Shown here in pieces: positions 1-6,810 of a stretch of DNA of 9,308 nucleotides; position 1 is the stretch's first letter, and each line of letters starts with the position of its first letter. This DNA is from Syntrophaceae bacterium UBA2208 (lineage in GTDB: Bacteria; Desulfobacterota; BSN033; UBA1163): the NCBI GenBank assembly GCA_002327885.1, contig DCUS01000200.1, positions 4,140 to 13,447 of the forward strand, given 5' to 3'. Under the pieces are notes generated by a model. That model was not told the DNA's origin. It ran no database searches and saw only the letters and a list, made by a program, of their open reading frames with translations. Position numbers and translations under genes: made by a program.

Positions 1-1637
1 CTTTCGGCTTCTTCATTGCAAACTCCATAAATGGATTTGATCAGCCTTGAAAGTTTCTCGTCCTCCTCAATCTCGTCGAGCCTTGCCATACGAAAGCAAG
101 ATTTCGGACAGATATCGACACAGCCACCGCAAAGGATACATTTCGTCCGGTCGAAGATGGTAAAGAGGTGGCACTGGAGACAACGCACGGCTTCCTTCAC
201 TGCCACCTCTTTTGAAAAGCCCAATTCCACTTCTCTGTCCAGAGACTCTCTTTCCCGTACGGGGATGGTATCCATTTTCTGCCGAGAAATTTTTTCCAGG
301 TCAGGGTCGATCTTAATCTCCGGAACAGGGGTAAAGTGAGCAGGCTTCTTTGGAAACTTCTCTCCACTGAGATAGGAGTGGATCGAAAGGGTAGCCTTCC
401 TGCCGTCGGCAATCACCCGTATCACGTCCCTGGGACCGGTGATAAAGTCTCCGCCGGCAAAGATGCCCCGCACATTCGTCTCAAACGTTTCCGGATTGAC
501 GGATAAGCGGTCCCATTTAGAGATTTCGAAGCCGATCTCCTCTGGAAGGAAGGAGATGTCAGGGGATTGGCTGACCGCCGGGATGAGGAGATCAATATCA
601 ATATCGAATTCAGACCCATCAATGGGAATGGGTCTTCTGCGGCCATCCTTTTCAGGTTCTCCCAACCGGTTTCGGATACATTGGACGCCAGAAACCTTTA
701 TCCCATCTCTGGAAAGGGCCCCAACCGGTTGGGTGAGGTAATGGACTTGGATTCCCTCCTCTTCTACTTGCTCCAACTCCCTGGGATCCACTGGCATCTC
801 TTCTTTAGTCCTTCGATAGAGAATGAAGACCTCCTTCGCCCCCAATCGACGGGAAGAGCGGGCCGCATCCATGGCTGTGTTCCCGCCTCCAACCACCGCA
901 ACTCTTGAGCCGATTTTCAGATCCCTTTTCAGATTCACCATTTGCATAAAGGTCACACCATGGATCACTCCCTGGAGATCTTCCCCGGAGATCCCCAATT
1001 TTTCTGCCTTATGCGCACCTGCAGCGATATAGACGGCATCATACTCCCGCCTCAAACTTTCTAAATCCAACCCTTTTCCGACGGGGGCCCCGGTAATGAT
1101 TTCCACTCCCAATCGTTTCACCTCCTCAATCGCTTGTTGCACCACTTCCCTGGGAAGGCGGTAAGGAGGAATTCCAACGTTAAGCATTCCGCCAGGAATG
1201 GGGAACGTCTCATAGATCGTGACGGAATAGCCAAGCCTGGCGAGATCATTGGCAGCCGAAAGTCCGGATGGTCCGCCACCGATGAGCGCCACTTTCTTGT
1301 CCTTCTTTTGGATCGCTGTTTCTTTTCGAGGGGTGTGAGTTTTGAAATCCACAGAGGCCCTTTTTAATGAGCAGATGGAAATAGGAAGATCGATCAGGAG
1401 ACCTCTTCGGCACTTCTCTTCACAGGGGTGAACGCAGATCCGCCCCAAAATAGCCGGGAAGAGGTTATCGCCACGATTCAGTTCAAAGGCCAGATTATAA
1501 TTTTCTTCCCGGATTCCTGAAATGTACTGAGGGGCGCGGGTGTTTACCGGACAGGCGTTCTCGCAACCGACATTCTCCTCGAACCACTTTTGGTCTGGAA
1601 CCCGAACGTGAAACCGTTCGCGGATTTTATCTTTCAA
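1..1637 (-). CDS. GltD-like FAD/NAD(P)H oxidoreductase with Fe-S domains, 3' end beyond window
   Basis: Translating the minus strand from 1637 gives 545 uninterrupted codons running off the left edge, so the C-terminus is missing. Residues 25-89 form a glutamate-synthase-beta/dihydropyrimidine-dehydrogenase-type Fe-S region (Cys 25, 29, 68, 72, 76, 89). A Rossmann FAD motif (GGGPSG) is at 120-125, a second dinucleotide motif (VVGGGNTAMDAA) at 248-259 followed by YRRTKEEMP, and the closing FAD motif (IFAGGDF) at 392-398. A CLQC pair lies at 486-489 and a ferredoxin motif CX2CX2CX3CP at 500-511. The only plausible start is TTG: an in-frame TAG lies six codons upstream and the first ATG is codon 151. 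The family moves electrons between NAD(P)H, FAD and Fe-S partners in the cytosol; here it is probably a diaphorase-like subunit, not true glutamate synthase, since no large GltB subunit is visible. The first Fe-S motif keeps only its last two cysteines; the C-terminal CLQC may supply the rest. Confidence 0.88.
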   Translation of the reverse strand, partial: MKDKIRERFHVRVPDQKWFEENVGCENACPVNTRAPQYISGIREENYNLAFELNRGDNLFPAILGRICVHPCEEKCRRGLLIDLPISICSLKRASVDFKTHTPRKETAIQKKDKKVALIGGGPSGLSAANDLARLGYSVTIYETFPIPGGMLNVGIPPYRLPREVVQQAIEEVKRLGVEIITGAPVGKGLDLESLRREYDAVYIAAGAHKAEKLGISGEDLQGVIHGVTFMQMVNLKRDLKIGSRVAVVGGGNTAMDAARSSRRLGAKEVFILYRRTKEEMPVDPRELEQVEEEGIQVHYLTQPVGALSRDGIKVSGVQCIRNRLGEPEKDGRRRPIPIDGSEFDIDIDLLIPAVSQSPDISFLPEEIGFEISKWDRLSVNPETFETNVRGIFAGGDFITGPRDVIRVIADGRKATLSIHSYLSGEKFPKKPAHFTPVPEIKIDPDLEKISRQKMDTIPVRERESLDREVELGFSKEVAVKEAVRCLQCHLFTIFDRTKCILCGGCVDICPKSCFRMARLDEIEEDEKLSRLIKSIYGVCNEEAE

Positions 1638-1646
1638 GAGCGTTTT

Positions 1647-1652
1647 CCCTTT
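1647..1652 (-). promoter_or_regulatory. Ribosome binding site supporting the TTG start
   Basis: AAAGGG on the minus strand sits nine bases before the TTG at 1637. With the in-frame TAG just upstream and no nearby ATG or GTG, this fixes TTG as the likely start of the GltD-like gene. Confidence 0.6.
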
Positions 1653-1721
1653 CTATCTATTCTTCTTGCGAGACCGTTAATATAAAACAGGCAGGATTGT
1701 ATTTGCTGCAAACTATCCGAC

Positions 1722-2195
1722 TCACAACTGTTTAAGTTTAAAGAATTTAACAAGATTTGAAACACCTAAACGTAGCTCATTGAGCCGATTAAAATAAATG
1801 GAGGCCAATTTCCTCATAATCTCCATCCCCATTTTTGGATCTTCTTCCATCATCCTCTTCAAATGGTCGGCTTCAATGAGCAATACCTTGGTAGGCATCA
1901 GGCAGGTTGCTGTTACATTATATCGAAAAGGCTCCACCAGAGAGGGAGTTCCGAAGACGGCTCCTTCTTTCTCAATTTTGGAGGTCATGAAGTCGACCTG
2001 TTCATGCGCCTTCACAGTAAGATCGATCGCCCCCTGGATCAGGACATAAAGGCGGGTCGCCTCCTCCTCCTGGCGAAAGATCGTTTTTCCCTCGGTGAAA
2101 GACTCAACAGAGGACTGGGATAATAAGGCGTCCAGCTGGGATTCCCTGAAGGTCTCAAACAACTCTGTCTTTTTCAACCATTCCGGTGAAACCAT
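1722..2195 (-). CDS. Stand-alone cyclic-nucleotide-binding-fold protein
   Basis: This 157-residue soluble protein has the CRP/cNMP-binding beta-roll. The opening helix (WLKKTELFETFRESQLDALL) is at 6-25, followed by a hydrophobic strand with the LIQG turn (52-55). The phosphate-binding-cassette region FGTPSLVEPFRYN is at 81-93, and the C-terminal helix is at about 110-140. There is no DNA-binding helix-turn-helix after the sensor domain, so it is not a complete CRP/FNR regulator. In canonical cAMP/cGMP sites the cassette reads FGE...RSA; here the Glu is Thr83 and Arg91 is followed by Tyr-Asn. cAMP binding is therefore doubtful and another ligand, or a purely structural role, is possible. The ATG at 2195 is preceded by purine-rich GAGGAGAGGAGAAG. 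It lies 74 bases after the tetrahaem cytochrome gene and 84 before the flavoprotein gene, same strand, and so is probably co-transcribed. The link to redox control is inferred from position only. Confidence 0.85.
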   Translation of the reverse strand: MVSPEWLKKTELFETFRESQLDALLSQSSVESFTEGKTIFRQEEEATRLYVLIQGAIDLTVKAHEQVDFMTSKIEKEGAVFGTPSLVEPFRYNVTATCLMPTKVLLIEADHLKRMMEEDPKMGMEIMRKLASIYFNRLNELRLGVSNLVKFFKLKQL

Positions 2196-2218
2196 CTTCT
2201 CCTCTCCTCTCCCCTCTC

Positions 2219-2246
2219 GATTTCAGATTTTAGATTTCAGATTTTT
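2219..2246. repeat. Two tandem 14-bp AT-rich repeats in a spacer
   Basis: On the plus strand GATTTCAGATTTTA (2219-2232) is followed directly by GATTTCAGATTTTT (2233-2246), differing at the last base only. It occupies the 74-bp spacer between the second cytochrome gene and the CNB gene. Each unit itself contains two GATTT elements seven bases apart. There is no open reading frame here, and the short inverted match (CAGATT/AATCTG on the minus strand) is too weak to be called a terminator. Confidence 0.7.
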
Positions 2247-2269
2247 TCAATCCGCAATCTGCAATGCAT

Positions 2270-3439
2270 TTAGGGCATCCCTCGATTCAGATACTCCATC
2301 AGATCTGCCATTTCTTTTCCATCTATTTTCCTCCAAGGGACCTTGGCCTTTCTCATCTTTTCTAACATCTCCGGCCCATGATTCCACATCATCTGGGCCA
2401 TAAAAATGGGAGAGATCTGACCTTTCAAGTTAGAGAGATTTAACGTTTTAGCACCTTTCGAGTGACAGAGGTTGCACTGTTTTCTTTCAAATACCCCCTT
2501 TCCACGAGCAGGGTCACCCGGTTCGTCAAAATATTGAGTTGAAAAAAAGTGGGCGACCAAATCCGCCATCTCCTGAGGGGATAGGGTTGGACGTTCCATC
2601 CCTTTCTTCTCCATCCCCTTCCACATTTTTGGTGAATGATTCCACATCATCCCCGCTAACTGGGCTAACGTTCTCGGGAAATCTTTTTTCTTAGATAAGT
2701 CCATTTCTCCACGAGGGGAATGACATTGAATGCATCCTCTCTGAGTAAACAATTTCTTTCCCATTTGGAGGTCCCCAGGAGAAAGGTAAACCTTTTCCAT
2801 CTTTGAACTGAGGCTTCGAATATAAGCAATAAGGTCAACCATTTCATTGCCTTTGAACTCGACCCAGGAAAGCCCTTTCTTTTTCATTTCCTGTTCCATT
2901 TGAGGGGTATGATTCCACATCATCTGAGCCCATAAGATGGGATTGATATACATTCCCCAGCGGCCGAGGTCTCCCTTTGCTCCCTCTTTGACGACAGGAT
3001 GGCATTTGCTGCAATGTTTGTTCTCCATCAACACTTTCCCATTCTGAGGATCTCCCTGTTCATCCATATACCGGATGAAATAGAGAAAGGCAAAAAGGTC
3101 TGCCATCTCTTTCTTATTCATTTTCTGAGGTGGCATTTTTTTTGCCTCCATTTTCCCCCACATCTCTGGCCAATGGTTCCACATCAGGGCAGCGAGTTGA
3201 GATTGGGTGACATAAGATTCTGGAAGGGTGCCGAGATCTGGTCCTTCCTTACCTCCTTCTCCCCAAATGGCATGACAGGTGCTGCACTTCTTCATGGTGA
3301 AGACCTTCCATCCCTCCTTGATAGTTCCCGGAAGAAGGTACTCCCCTTTCTTTTCGGCTCCCATGGCTTGATTAAAAGAAATCATATTCCCGACAAGAAA
3401 GAAGAGATTGACAAATAACAAAAGACCGATACGGTTCAT
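2270..3439 (-). CDS. Exported tetrahaem c-type cytochrome, downstream paralogue
   Basis: This 389-residue protein has an N-terminal signal peptide (hydrophobic residues about 5-22, likely cleavage after AMGA at 28) and four CXXCH haem sites: C52-H56, C143-H147, C236-H240, C322-H326. Each site heads a domain of about 90 residues containing WNH (87-89, 175-177, 266-268, 352-354) and a Met nine residues after that Asn (97, 185, 276, 362). It closes with a helix of the type EMADLxAYL. Domains 1 and 3 resemble each other, as do 2 and 4 (A-B-A-B). I chose ATG at 3439 because AAAGGA lies eight bases upstream; an alternative in-frame TTG at 3445 would sit almost on that site. The gene begins two bases after the stop of its paralogue, so the two are translated together. 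Role (inferred): periplasmic electron wire for the MopB/FeS/NrfD complex. I do not recognise a named family. Confidence 0.92.
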   Translation of the reverse strand: MNRIGLLLFVNLFFLVGNMISFNQAMGAEKKGEYLLPGTIKEGWKVFTMKKCSTCHAIWGEGGKEGPDLGTLPESYVTQSQLAALMWNHWPEMWGKMEAKKMPPQKMNKKEMADLFAFLYFIRYMDEQGDPQNGKVLMENKHCSKCHPVVKEGAKGDLGRWGMYINPILWAQMMWNHTPQMEQEMKKKGLSWVEFKGNEMVDLIAYIRSLSSKMEKVYLSPGDLQMGKKLFTQRGCIQCHSPRGEMDLSKKKDFPRTLAQLAGMMWNHSPKMWKGMEKKGMERPTLSPQEMADLVAHFFSTQYFDEPGDPARGKGVFERKQCNLCHSKGAKTLNLSNLKGQISPIFMAQMMWNHGPEMLEKMRKAKVPWRKIDGKEMADLMEYLNRGMP

Positions 3440-3441
3440 AT

Positions 3442-4638
3442 TCAATTTCCTTTATGTTTCTTCTTAGGAGCCTGGATAAATTCGAGGAGATCCACTAATT
3501 CTCCTTTCTTAAATCTGGGCCAGGAGATCCCTTTTTCCCTCATCGCTTTCTCAATTTCGGTGCTGTGGTTCCAGAGACTCGCGACGATATCCATGAGGTT
3601 GACAGCCTTCTGATACTTGGAAAGACTGATGGTCATCAATTCACCTGGTTTTCCTTCCAGGCCGTGACATTTTGAACATCCCGATTCCGAAAAAATCTTC
3701 TTCCCATTTACCGGGGTTCCTGGCTCATCGATAAAATGGAGGAAATAAAGGTAAGCGATCAGATCCGCCATCTCCTTTGGAGTGAATTTTGGAATCCCCA
3801 ATTGAGTTTGACTCATCTTACCTAAAACAGCGGGCCCTTTATTCCACATGCTGGAGGCAATCTGAGTGAGGCTTTTATAAAAGGTCTTTGCCCTCTTGCC
3901 CAAATCCTCCGCTTCTTTCCCCCCTTCGCCCCTTACTGCATGACATTTGACACAACCTTTTGCAGCAAACACCTGCTTGCCTTCTCTCGGGTTTCCCGGT
4001 GTGATGAAGGCAGTTTCTTTTACCCCCTTTGCATTCAATTTGATATACTCCAGAAGATCCATCATCTCCGTTCCCTCAAAGATTGGCCACTTGATTCCAA
4101 GTTTGACCATGTTGGCAATCATGACGGGGCCATGGTTCCAGATGGACTGAGTTAAAAAAACGGGAGAGATATTTTGGGGGAATTGATCCAGGCCGGGCTC
4201 ACCTTCTTTCCCTTTCCCTGCGAGGGAGTGACAGGAGCTACAACCTTTTTCATTAAAAATGAATTTTCCTCGCGTCGCCTCTCCAGGCTCATCAAAGAAT
4301 TTTAGAAAATAGAGGTAGGCAGAGATTTCGGTGAATTCCTGTCCGGTCATCTTGGGTTTGATCATCCTTGCCCTTTCCATTCCAACATTCATGGAGGGGA
4401 TATGGTTCCAGAGTTTGGCTGCCAACTCCAGTTGGGTATTTCCGAGGTCCACTCTCCCAAAGTCCGGCCCGATTTTTCCTCCTTCCCCCTTGAAGGCATG
4501 ACATCTTATACAACCTTTACTTATAAAGAGGCGGTTTCCCTTGGTTGGATCTTCAGGCAGAAACTGAGCAAAAGTGAAAGAGGCCACCCAGATTAGAACG
4601 ACAATGATTCCTATATAAAGGATTCCTTTTCTGTGCAT
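3442..4638 (-). CDS. Exported tetrahaem c-type cytochrome, upstream paralogue
   Basis: This 398-residue protein has a signal peptide (MHRK then a hydrophobic stretch at 6-23, probable cleavage near FAQ at 23-25) and four CXXCH sites: C43-H47, C133-H137, C229-H233, C321-H325. Each of its four domains repeats the pattern haem site, about 30 residues, WN motif, Met, amphipathic helix. Domains 1 and 3 end in YLYFLxFxDEPG and domains 2 and 4 in GIxWPxF followed by a DLLE helix, matching the A-B-A-B order of the next gene. The WN motif is WNH in domains 1, 2 and 4 but WNK at 265-267 in domain 3. The Met nine residues after the Asn (87, 177, 275, 366) is present in all four. The ATG at 4638 is preceded by AAAGGAG, 11 bases away. 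A spacer of 105 bp separates it from the NrfD-like gene. It is likely a periplasmic, soluble electron carrier; no membrane anchor follows the signal. Confidence 0.92.
   Translation of the reverse strand: MHRKGILYIGIIVVLIWVASFTFAQFLPEDPTKGNRLFISKGCIRCHAFKGEGGKIGPDFGRVDLGNTQLELAAKLWNHIPSMNVGMERARMIKPKMTGQEFTEISAYLYFLKFFDEPGEATRGKFIFNEKGCSSCHSLAGKGKEGEPGLDQFPQNISPVFLTQSIWNHGPVMIANMVKLGIKWPIFEGTEMMDLLEYIKLNAKGVKETAFITPGNPREGKQVFAAKGCVKCHAVRGEGGKEAEDLGKRAKTFYKSLTQIASSMWNKGPAVLGKMSQTQLGIPKFTPKEMADLIAYLYFLHFIDEPGTPVNGKKIFSESGCSKCHGLEGKPGELMTISLSKYQKAVNLMDIVASLWNHSTEIEKAMREKGISWPRFKKGELVDLLEFIQAPKKKHKGN
3448..3453 (-). promoter_or_regulatory. Ribosome binding site choosing the ATG of the second cytochrome
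   Basis: AAAGGA on the minus strand ends eight bases before the ATG at 3439 but only two before the in-frame TTG at 3445. The spacing favours ATG. The site lies inside the last codons of the upstream cytochrome gene, consistent with coupled translation. Confidence 0.65.
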
Positions 4639-4661
4639 AAGGATCTTTACTCCTTTAGCAT

Positions 4662-4690
4662 TTTCTAAAGATTTCCAAAAACGGTTTCAA
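4662..4690 (-). promoter_or_regulatory. Weak sigma-70-like promoter candidate before the cytochrome pair
   Basis: On the minus strand TTGAAA (4690-4685) and TAGAAA (4667-4662) are separated by exactly 17 bases. The first matches the -35 consensus at 5 of 6 and the second the -10 consensus at 4 of 6. The -35 overlaps a 9-bp-spaced direct repeat of ACGGTTT on the plus strand (4681-4687 and 4690-4696), which could be an operator. If real, it would let the two cytochromes be expressed separately from the upstream complex. AT-rich spacers throw up such matches by chance, so this is tentative. Confidence 0.22.
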
Positions 4691-4712
4691 CGGTTTGAGA
4701 GTTCCTCATTTC

Positions 4713-4743
4713 AAGGGTTGTTTCTTTGAACTTCTCAACCCTT
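4713..4743 (-). other. 8-bp perfect inverted repeat (hairpin) directly after the NrfD-like gene
   Basis: AAGGGTTG (4713-4720) and CAACCCTT (4736-4743) are exact reverse complements with a 15-base loop. The hairpin starts at the base next to the stop codon of the NrfD-like gene (4744-4746). On the transcribed strand it is followed by GAAATGAGG, not a T run, so it does not look like an intrinsic terminator. A role in mRNA stability, processing or partial attenuation between the membrane complex and the cytochromes is possible. Confidence 0.5.
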
Positions 4744-6099
4744 CTATTCGATCCCAATTCCAGGAAGGTAGGTTTTGATTCGTTCTCGAACTTCAGCCAT
4801 AGATTTTTCCCTTCCTTCTCTAACCTCCCAGATGGACACAATGGGAAAGACTTTGGTGAAGATCATGTAGAGGAGGATGAAAAAGGAGATGCATCCAGCA
4901 AAGATGGACCATTCTATCCAGGTGGGGAAGTAAATAATATCCTCATTGGGAATCCTTGGGTTGGTCAAGGTAGGCACTACGATCACAAATCGCTCCAGCC
5001 ACATCCCGATGACCACAGAGATCGATGCGATGAGTGTACCCAAAGGGGTTCGGGTTCTTTTGAGACTGAGAATGGGTAAGGGAATGATGAAACAGAAGAG
5101 GAACATTCCCCAGAAATAAGGGGCAAACCTTCCTGTGAATTTCGACCAAAAGATGGCCATGTGAAGGGGCTCTCCTCCATAATAAGTCGTAAGATATTCT
5201 GTAAAGGTAAAGTAAAACCAGAGGAGGGTCATCACGAGCAGAAGAATTCCCAGATTATTAAAATGGACAGGTCTCAAATAGTCTTCCAGATGGTAAACCT
5301 TACGGATCACATTCATCGCCACAATGAGTGCCGCAATTCCTGAGAAAATCGCACCGGCGACGAAATAGGGGCCGAAAATGGCGCTGTGCCACATCGGTTG
5401 GATCGTCATGGCAAAAACGAAAGAAACCACCGTATGGACAGACACAGCAACCGGAATAACGAGAATGGCCATGAAGGCAATCCCCTTTTCCAATAGGCGA
5501 TGCTGTCGTTCTGTTCCTTTCCAACCCAGAGCCAAAACCCGGTAAAACCATTTCCATTTCCCACTATGATCTTTGAGAAGGGCAATGTCGGGTATGAGAG
5601 GGAGATAAAGATAGATGGAACTTGCTGCAAGATAAATGGTGATGCTGGAGACGTCCCAAAGAAGAGGAGATTGGAATTGGGAAAACCTGATAATGTTCAA
5701 CATTCTATCAGGTTGTCCCAAATCCATTAATATGTTTCCCACGCCAAAGAAAAGGACGAGAACGGTAATGACCTCCGCGGAACGGGTGATCGACCTACGC
5801 CACTCTGCTTTGGCGAGGCGGAGAATGGCAGAGATGAGTGTTCCGGCATGGCTGATTCCGATAAAGAAAACGAAGTTGGTGATGTAAACACCCCAGAAGA
5901 TGGGTCTTGCGAGACCTGTTACCCCTAGCCCATCACGGTATTGGTGAAGATATGCCCATACGGCCCAGAGGATTATTGCCCCGAGAATCAAGAGGGCAAT
6001 ATAAAAAGACTTACCAGTCCTCCTAATGGGTTCAAATAGGATAGCATCCTCTCGAAGAGTCGAGTCTACGACTTCCAAATTTATATGTTTTTCTTCCAT
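4744..6099 (-). CDS. NrfD/PsrC/ActC-like integral membrane subunit
   Basis: This 451-residue polytopic protein has ten hydrophobic segments, at about 31-53, 66-95, 107-127, 145-169, 205-231, 241-265, 281-304, 325-346, 353-376 and 395-422. Family-like features are GISHAGTLISAILRL (81-95), the MDLGQPDR loop (125-132), SVHTVVSF (220-227), FGPYFVAGAIFSG (242-254) and LERFVIVVP (368-376). NrfD-family subunits hold the quinone/quinol site and anchor the periplasmic Fe-S and MopB subunits. The ten-helix length resembles the ActC/QrcD/PsrC side rather than the short eight-helix NrfD type. The ATG at 6099 overlaps the ferredoxin stop by one base (TGATG) with AAGGA five bases upstream. A GTG one codon earlier is possible but has poor spacing. 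Odd point: where I recall SFDFA in close relatives this protein has SFVFA (Val228). It is probably the proton/quinone module of the complex encoded here. Confidence 0.93.
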   Translation of the reverse strand: MEEKHINLEVVDSTLREDAILFEPIRRTGKSFYIALLILGAIILWAVWAYLHQYRDGLGVTGLARPIFWGVYITNFVFFIGISHAGTLISAILRLAKAEWRRSITRSAEVITVLVLFFGVGNILMDLGQPDRMLNIIRFSQFQSPLLWDVSSITIYLAASSIYLYLPLIPDIALLKDHSGKWKWFYRVLALGWKGTERQHRLLEKGIAFMAILVIPVAVSVHTVVSFVFAMTIQPMWHSAIFGPYFVAGAIFSGIAALIVAMNVIRKVYHLEDYLRPVHFNNLGILLLVMTLLWFYFTFTEYLTTYYGGEPLHMAIFWSKFTGRFAPYFWGMFLFCFIIPLPILSLKRTRTPLGTLIASISVVIGMWLERFVIVVPTLTNPRIPNEDIIYFPTWIEWSIFAGCISFFILLYMIFTKVFPIVSIWEVREGREKSMAEVRERIKTYLPGIGIE

Positions 6100-6782
6100 C
6101 ACGTTCCTTCTGATAAATAATAAACCTTCGGTTCTGTACCCAAATCCTCCATCAATCGGAAAGCCCTTCTTTCCCTGGAGAGGACGGACACCGTGCTGAA
6201 AGGATCATTAAGGTCACCGAAGTACATGGCATTGCTTGGACATGCCTGAACACAGGCGGGGATATAATCCTCTGGCAAAAGATCTCTTCCCTCTCCCTTC
6301 GCCTTCTCTCTTGCTTTGAGAAGTCGATGACTGCAGAAAGTGCATTTTTCAACGACCCCTTTTGTTCGAATCGAGACATCACGATTGAGCGAACCCTTCA
6401 TTTCTTTCGGCCATTGAGGTGCATACCAATTGAAATACTTCACGGTGTAAGGGCATGCGGTCGTGCAATATCTGCAGCCAATGCATCGATAATTAATCTG
6501 TGCGACGAGGCCTTCTTCGTTCTTGTAAGTGGCATTGACGGGGCATACCTTGGTACACGGAGGATGATCACAGTGCATACAGGGCCTGGGAAGGAGTCTC
6601 GCTTTAATATGGGGATATTCTCCCTCGATATAAGGAATCAGTTCGATCCAGTTGATGGTGCGGCCTTTAGCTGATTCCTCAGGCCCAATGATCCCAATAT
6701 TATTTTCTGCATGGCAAGCCACCACGCAAGCCTGGCATCCAGAGCATTTATCCAGATCAATGACCATTCCCCATCGATGCAT
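6099..6782 (-). CDS. Four-cluster ferredoxin-like subunit (PsrB/DmsB/NrfC type)
   Basis: The 227-residue product carries 16 cysteines in four groups: C13-16-19-23 (CX2CX2CX3C), C68-71-76-80 (CX2CX4CX3CP), C100-103-106-110 (CX2CX2CX3CP) and C147-150-177-181. This is the classic arrangement for four [4Fe-4S] clusters relaying electrons between a MopB subunit and an NrfD membrane subunit. There is no signal peptide; such subunits are usually exported by hitchhiking with the Tat-tagged large subunit, which is encoded just upstream. The frame can be extended to an ATG at 6836, but the extra 18 residues fall in an AT-rich repeat and lack a ribosome site. GGAG six bases before 6782 supports the chosen start; the ATG at 6785 is nearly as good. 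The stop overlaps the NrfD-like start, so the two are translationally coupled. No cluster ligand is missing. Confidence 0.93.
   Translation of the reverse strand: MHRWGMVIDLDKCSGCQACVVACHAENNIGIIGPEESAKGRTINWIELIPYIEGEYPHIKARLLPRPCMHCDHPPCTKVCPVNATYKNEEGLVAQINYRCIGCRYCTTACPYTVKYFNWYAPQWPKEMKGSLNRDVSIRTKGVVEKCTFCSHRLLKAREKAKGEGRDLLPEDYIPACVQACPSNAMYFGDLNDPFSTVSVLSRERRAFRLMEDLGTEPKVYYLSEGT
6105..6109 (-). promoter_or_regulatory. Ribosome binding site of the NrfD-like gene
   Basis: AAGGA on the minus strand lies five bases before the ATG at 6099 and only two before the alternative GTG at 6102, favouring the ATG. It sits inside the final codons of the ferredoxin gene. Confidence 0.55.
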
Positions 6783-6788
6783 CATTTG

Positions 6789-6794
6789 CTCCGC
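6789..6794 (-). promoter_or_regulatory. Ribosome binding site fixing the ferredoxin start
   Basis: GCGGAG on the minus strand, with GGAG six bases from the ATG at 6782 and three from the ATG at 6785. It argues against the upstream ATG at 6836, which lies in repeat sequence without a comparable site. Confidence 0.6.
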
Positions 6795-6810
6795 TAAATG
6801 GAAAATTTCA

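Noticed and set aside
1..1637. Pseudogene or frameshift in the left-hand flavoprotein
   Set aside because: Codon-by-codon reading from 1637 to the edge shows no stop and an unbroken series of family motifs; only the window edge truncates it.
1638..1721. Terminator or promoter in the spacer before the flavoprotein
   Set aside because: No stem of useful length, no T run on the transcribed strand, and no convincing -35/-10 pair.
3440..3445. TTG start for the second cytochrome
   Set aside because: The ribosome site would be only two bases away; the ATG two codons later has normal spacing and keeps the signal peptide intact.
2270..4638. Cytochrome pair as an assembly duplication
   Set aside because: The two genes differ throughout in DNA and protein, with different signal peptides and inter-haem loops, so they are true diverged paralogues.
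4713..4743. Hairpin as an intrinsic terminator of the upstream operon
   Set aside because: It is followed by a mixed sequence rather than a T run, and the stem is short with a long loop.
4726..5079. Plus-strand open frame of 117 codons over the NrfD-like gene
   Set aside because: It lies antisense to a gene with clear family motifs and ten membrane segments, has no domain of its own, and reads as a low-complexity shadow. The other plus-strand frames (such as 2999-3418 and 8211-8579) were rejected for the same reason.
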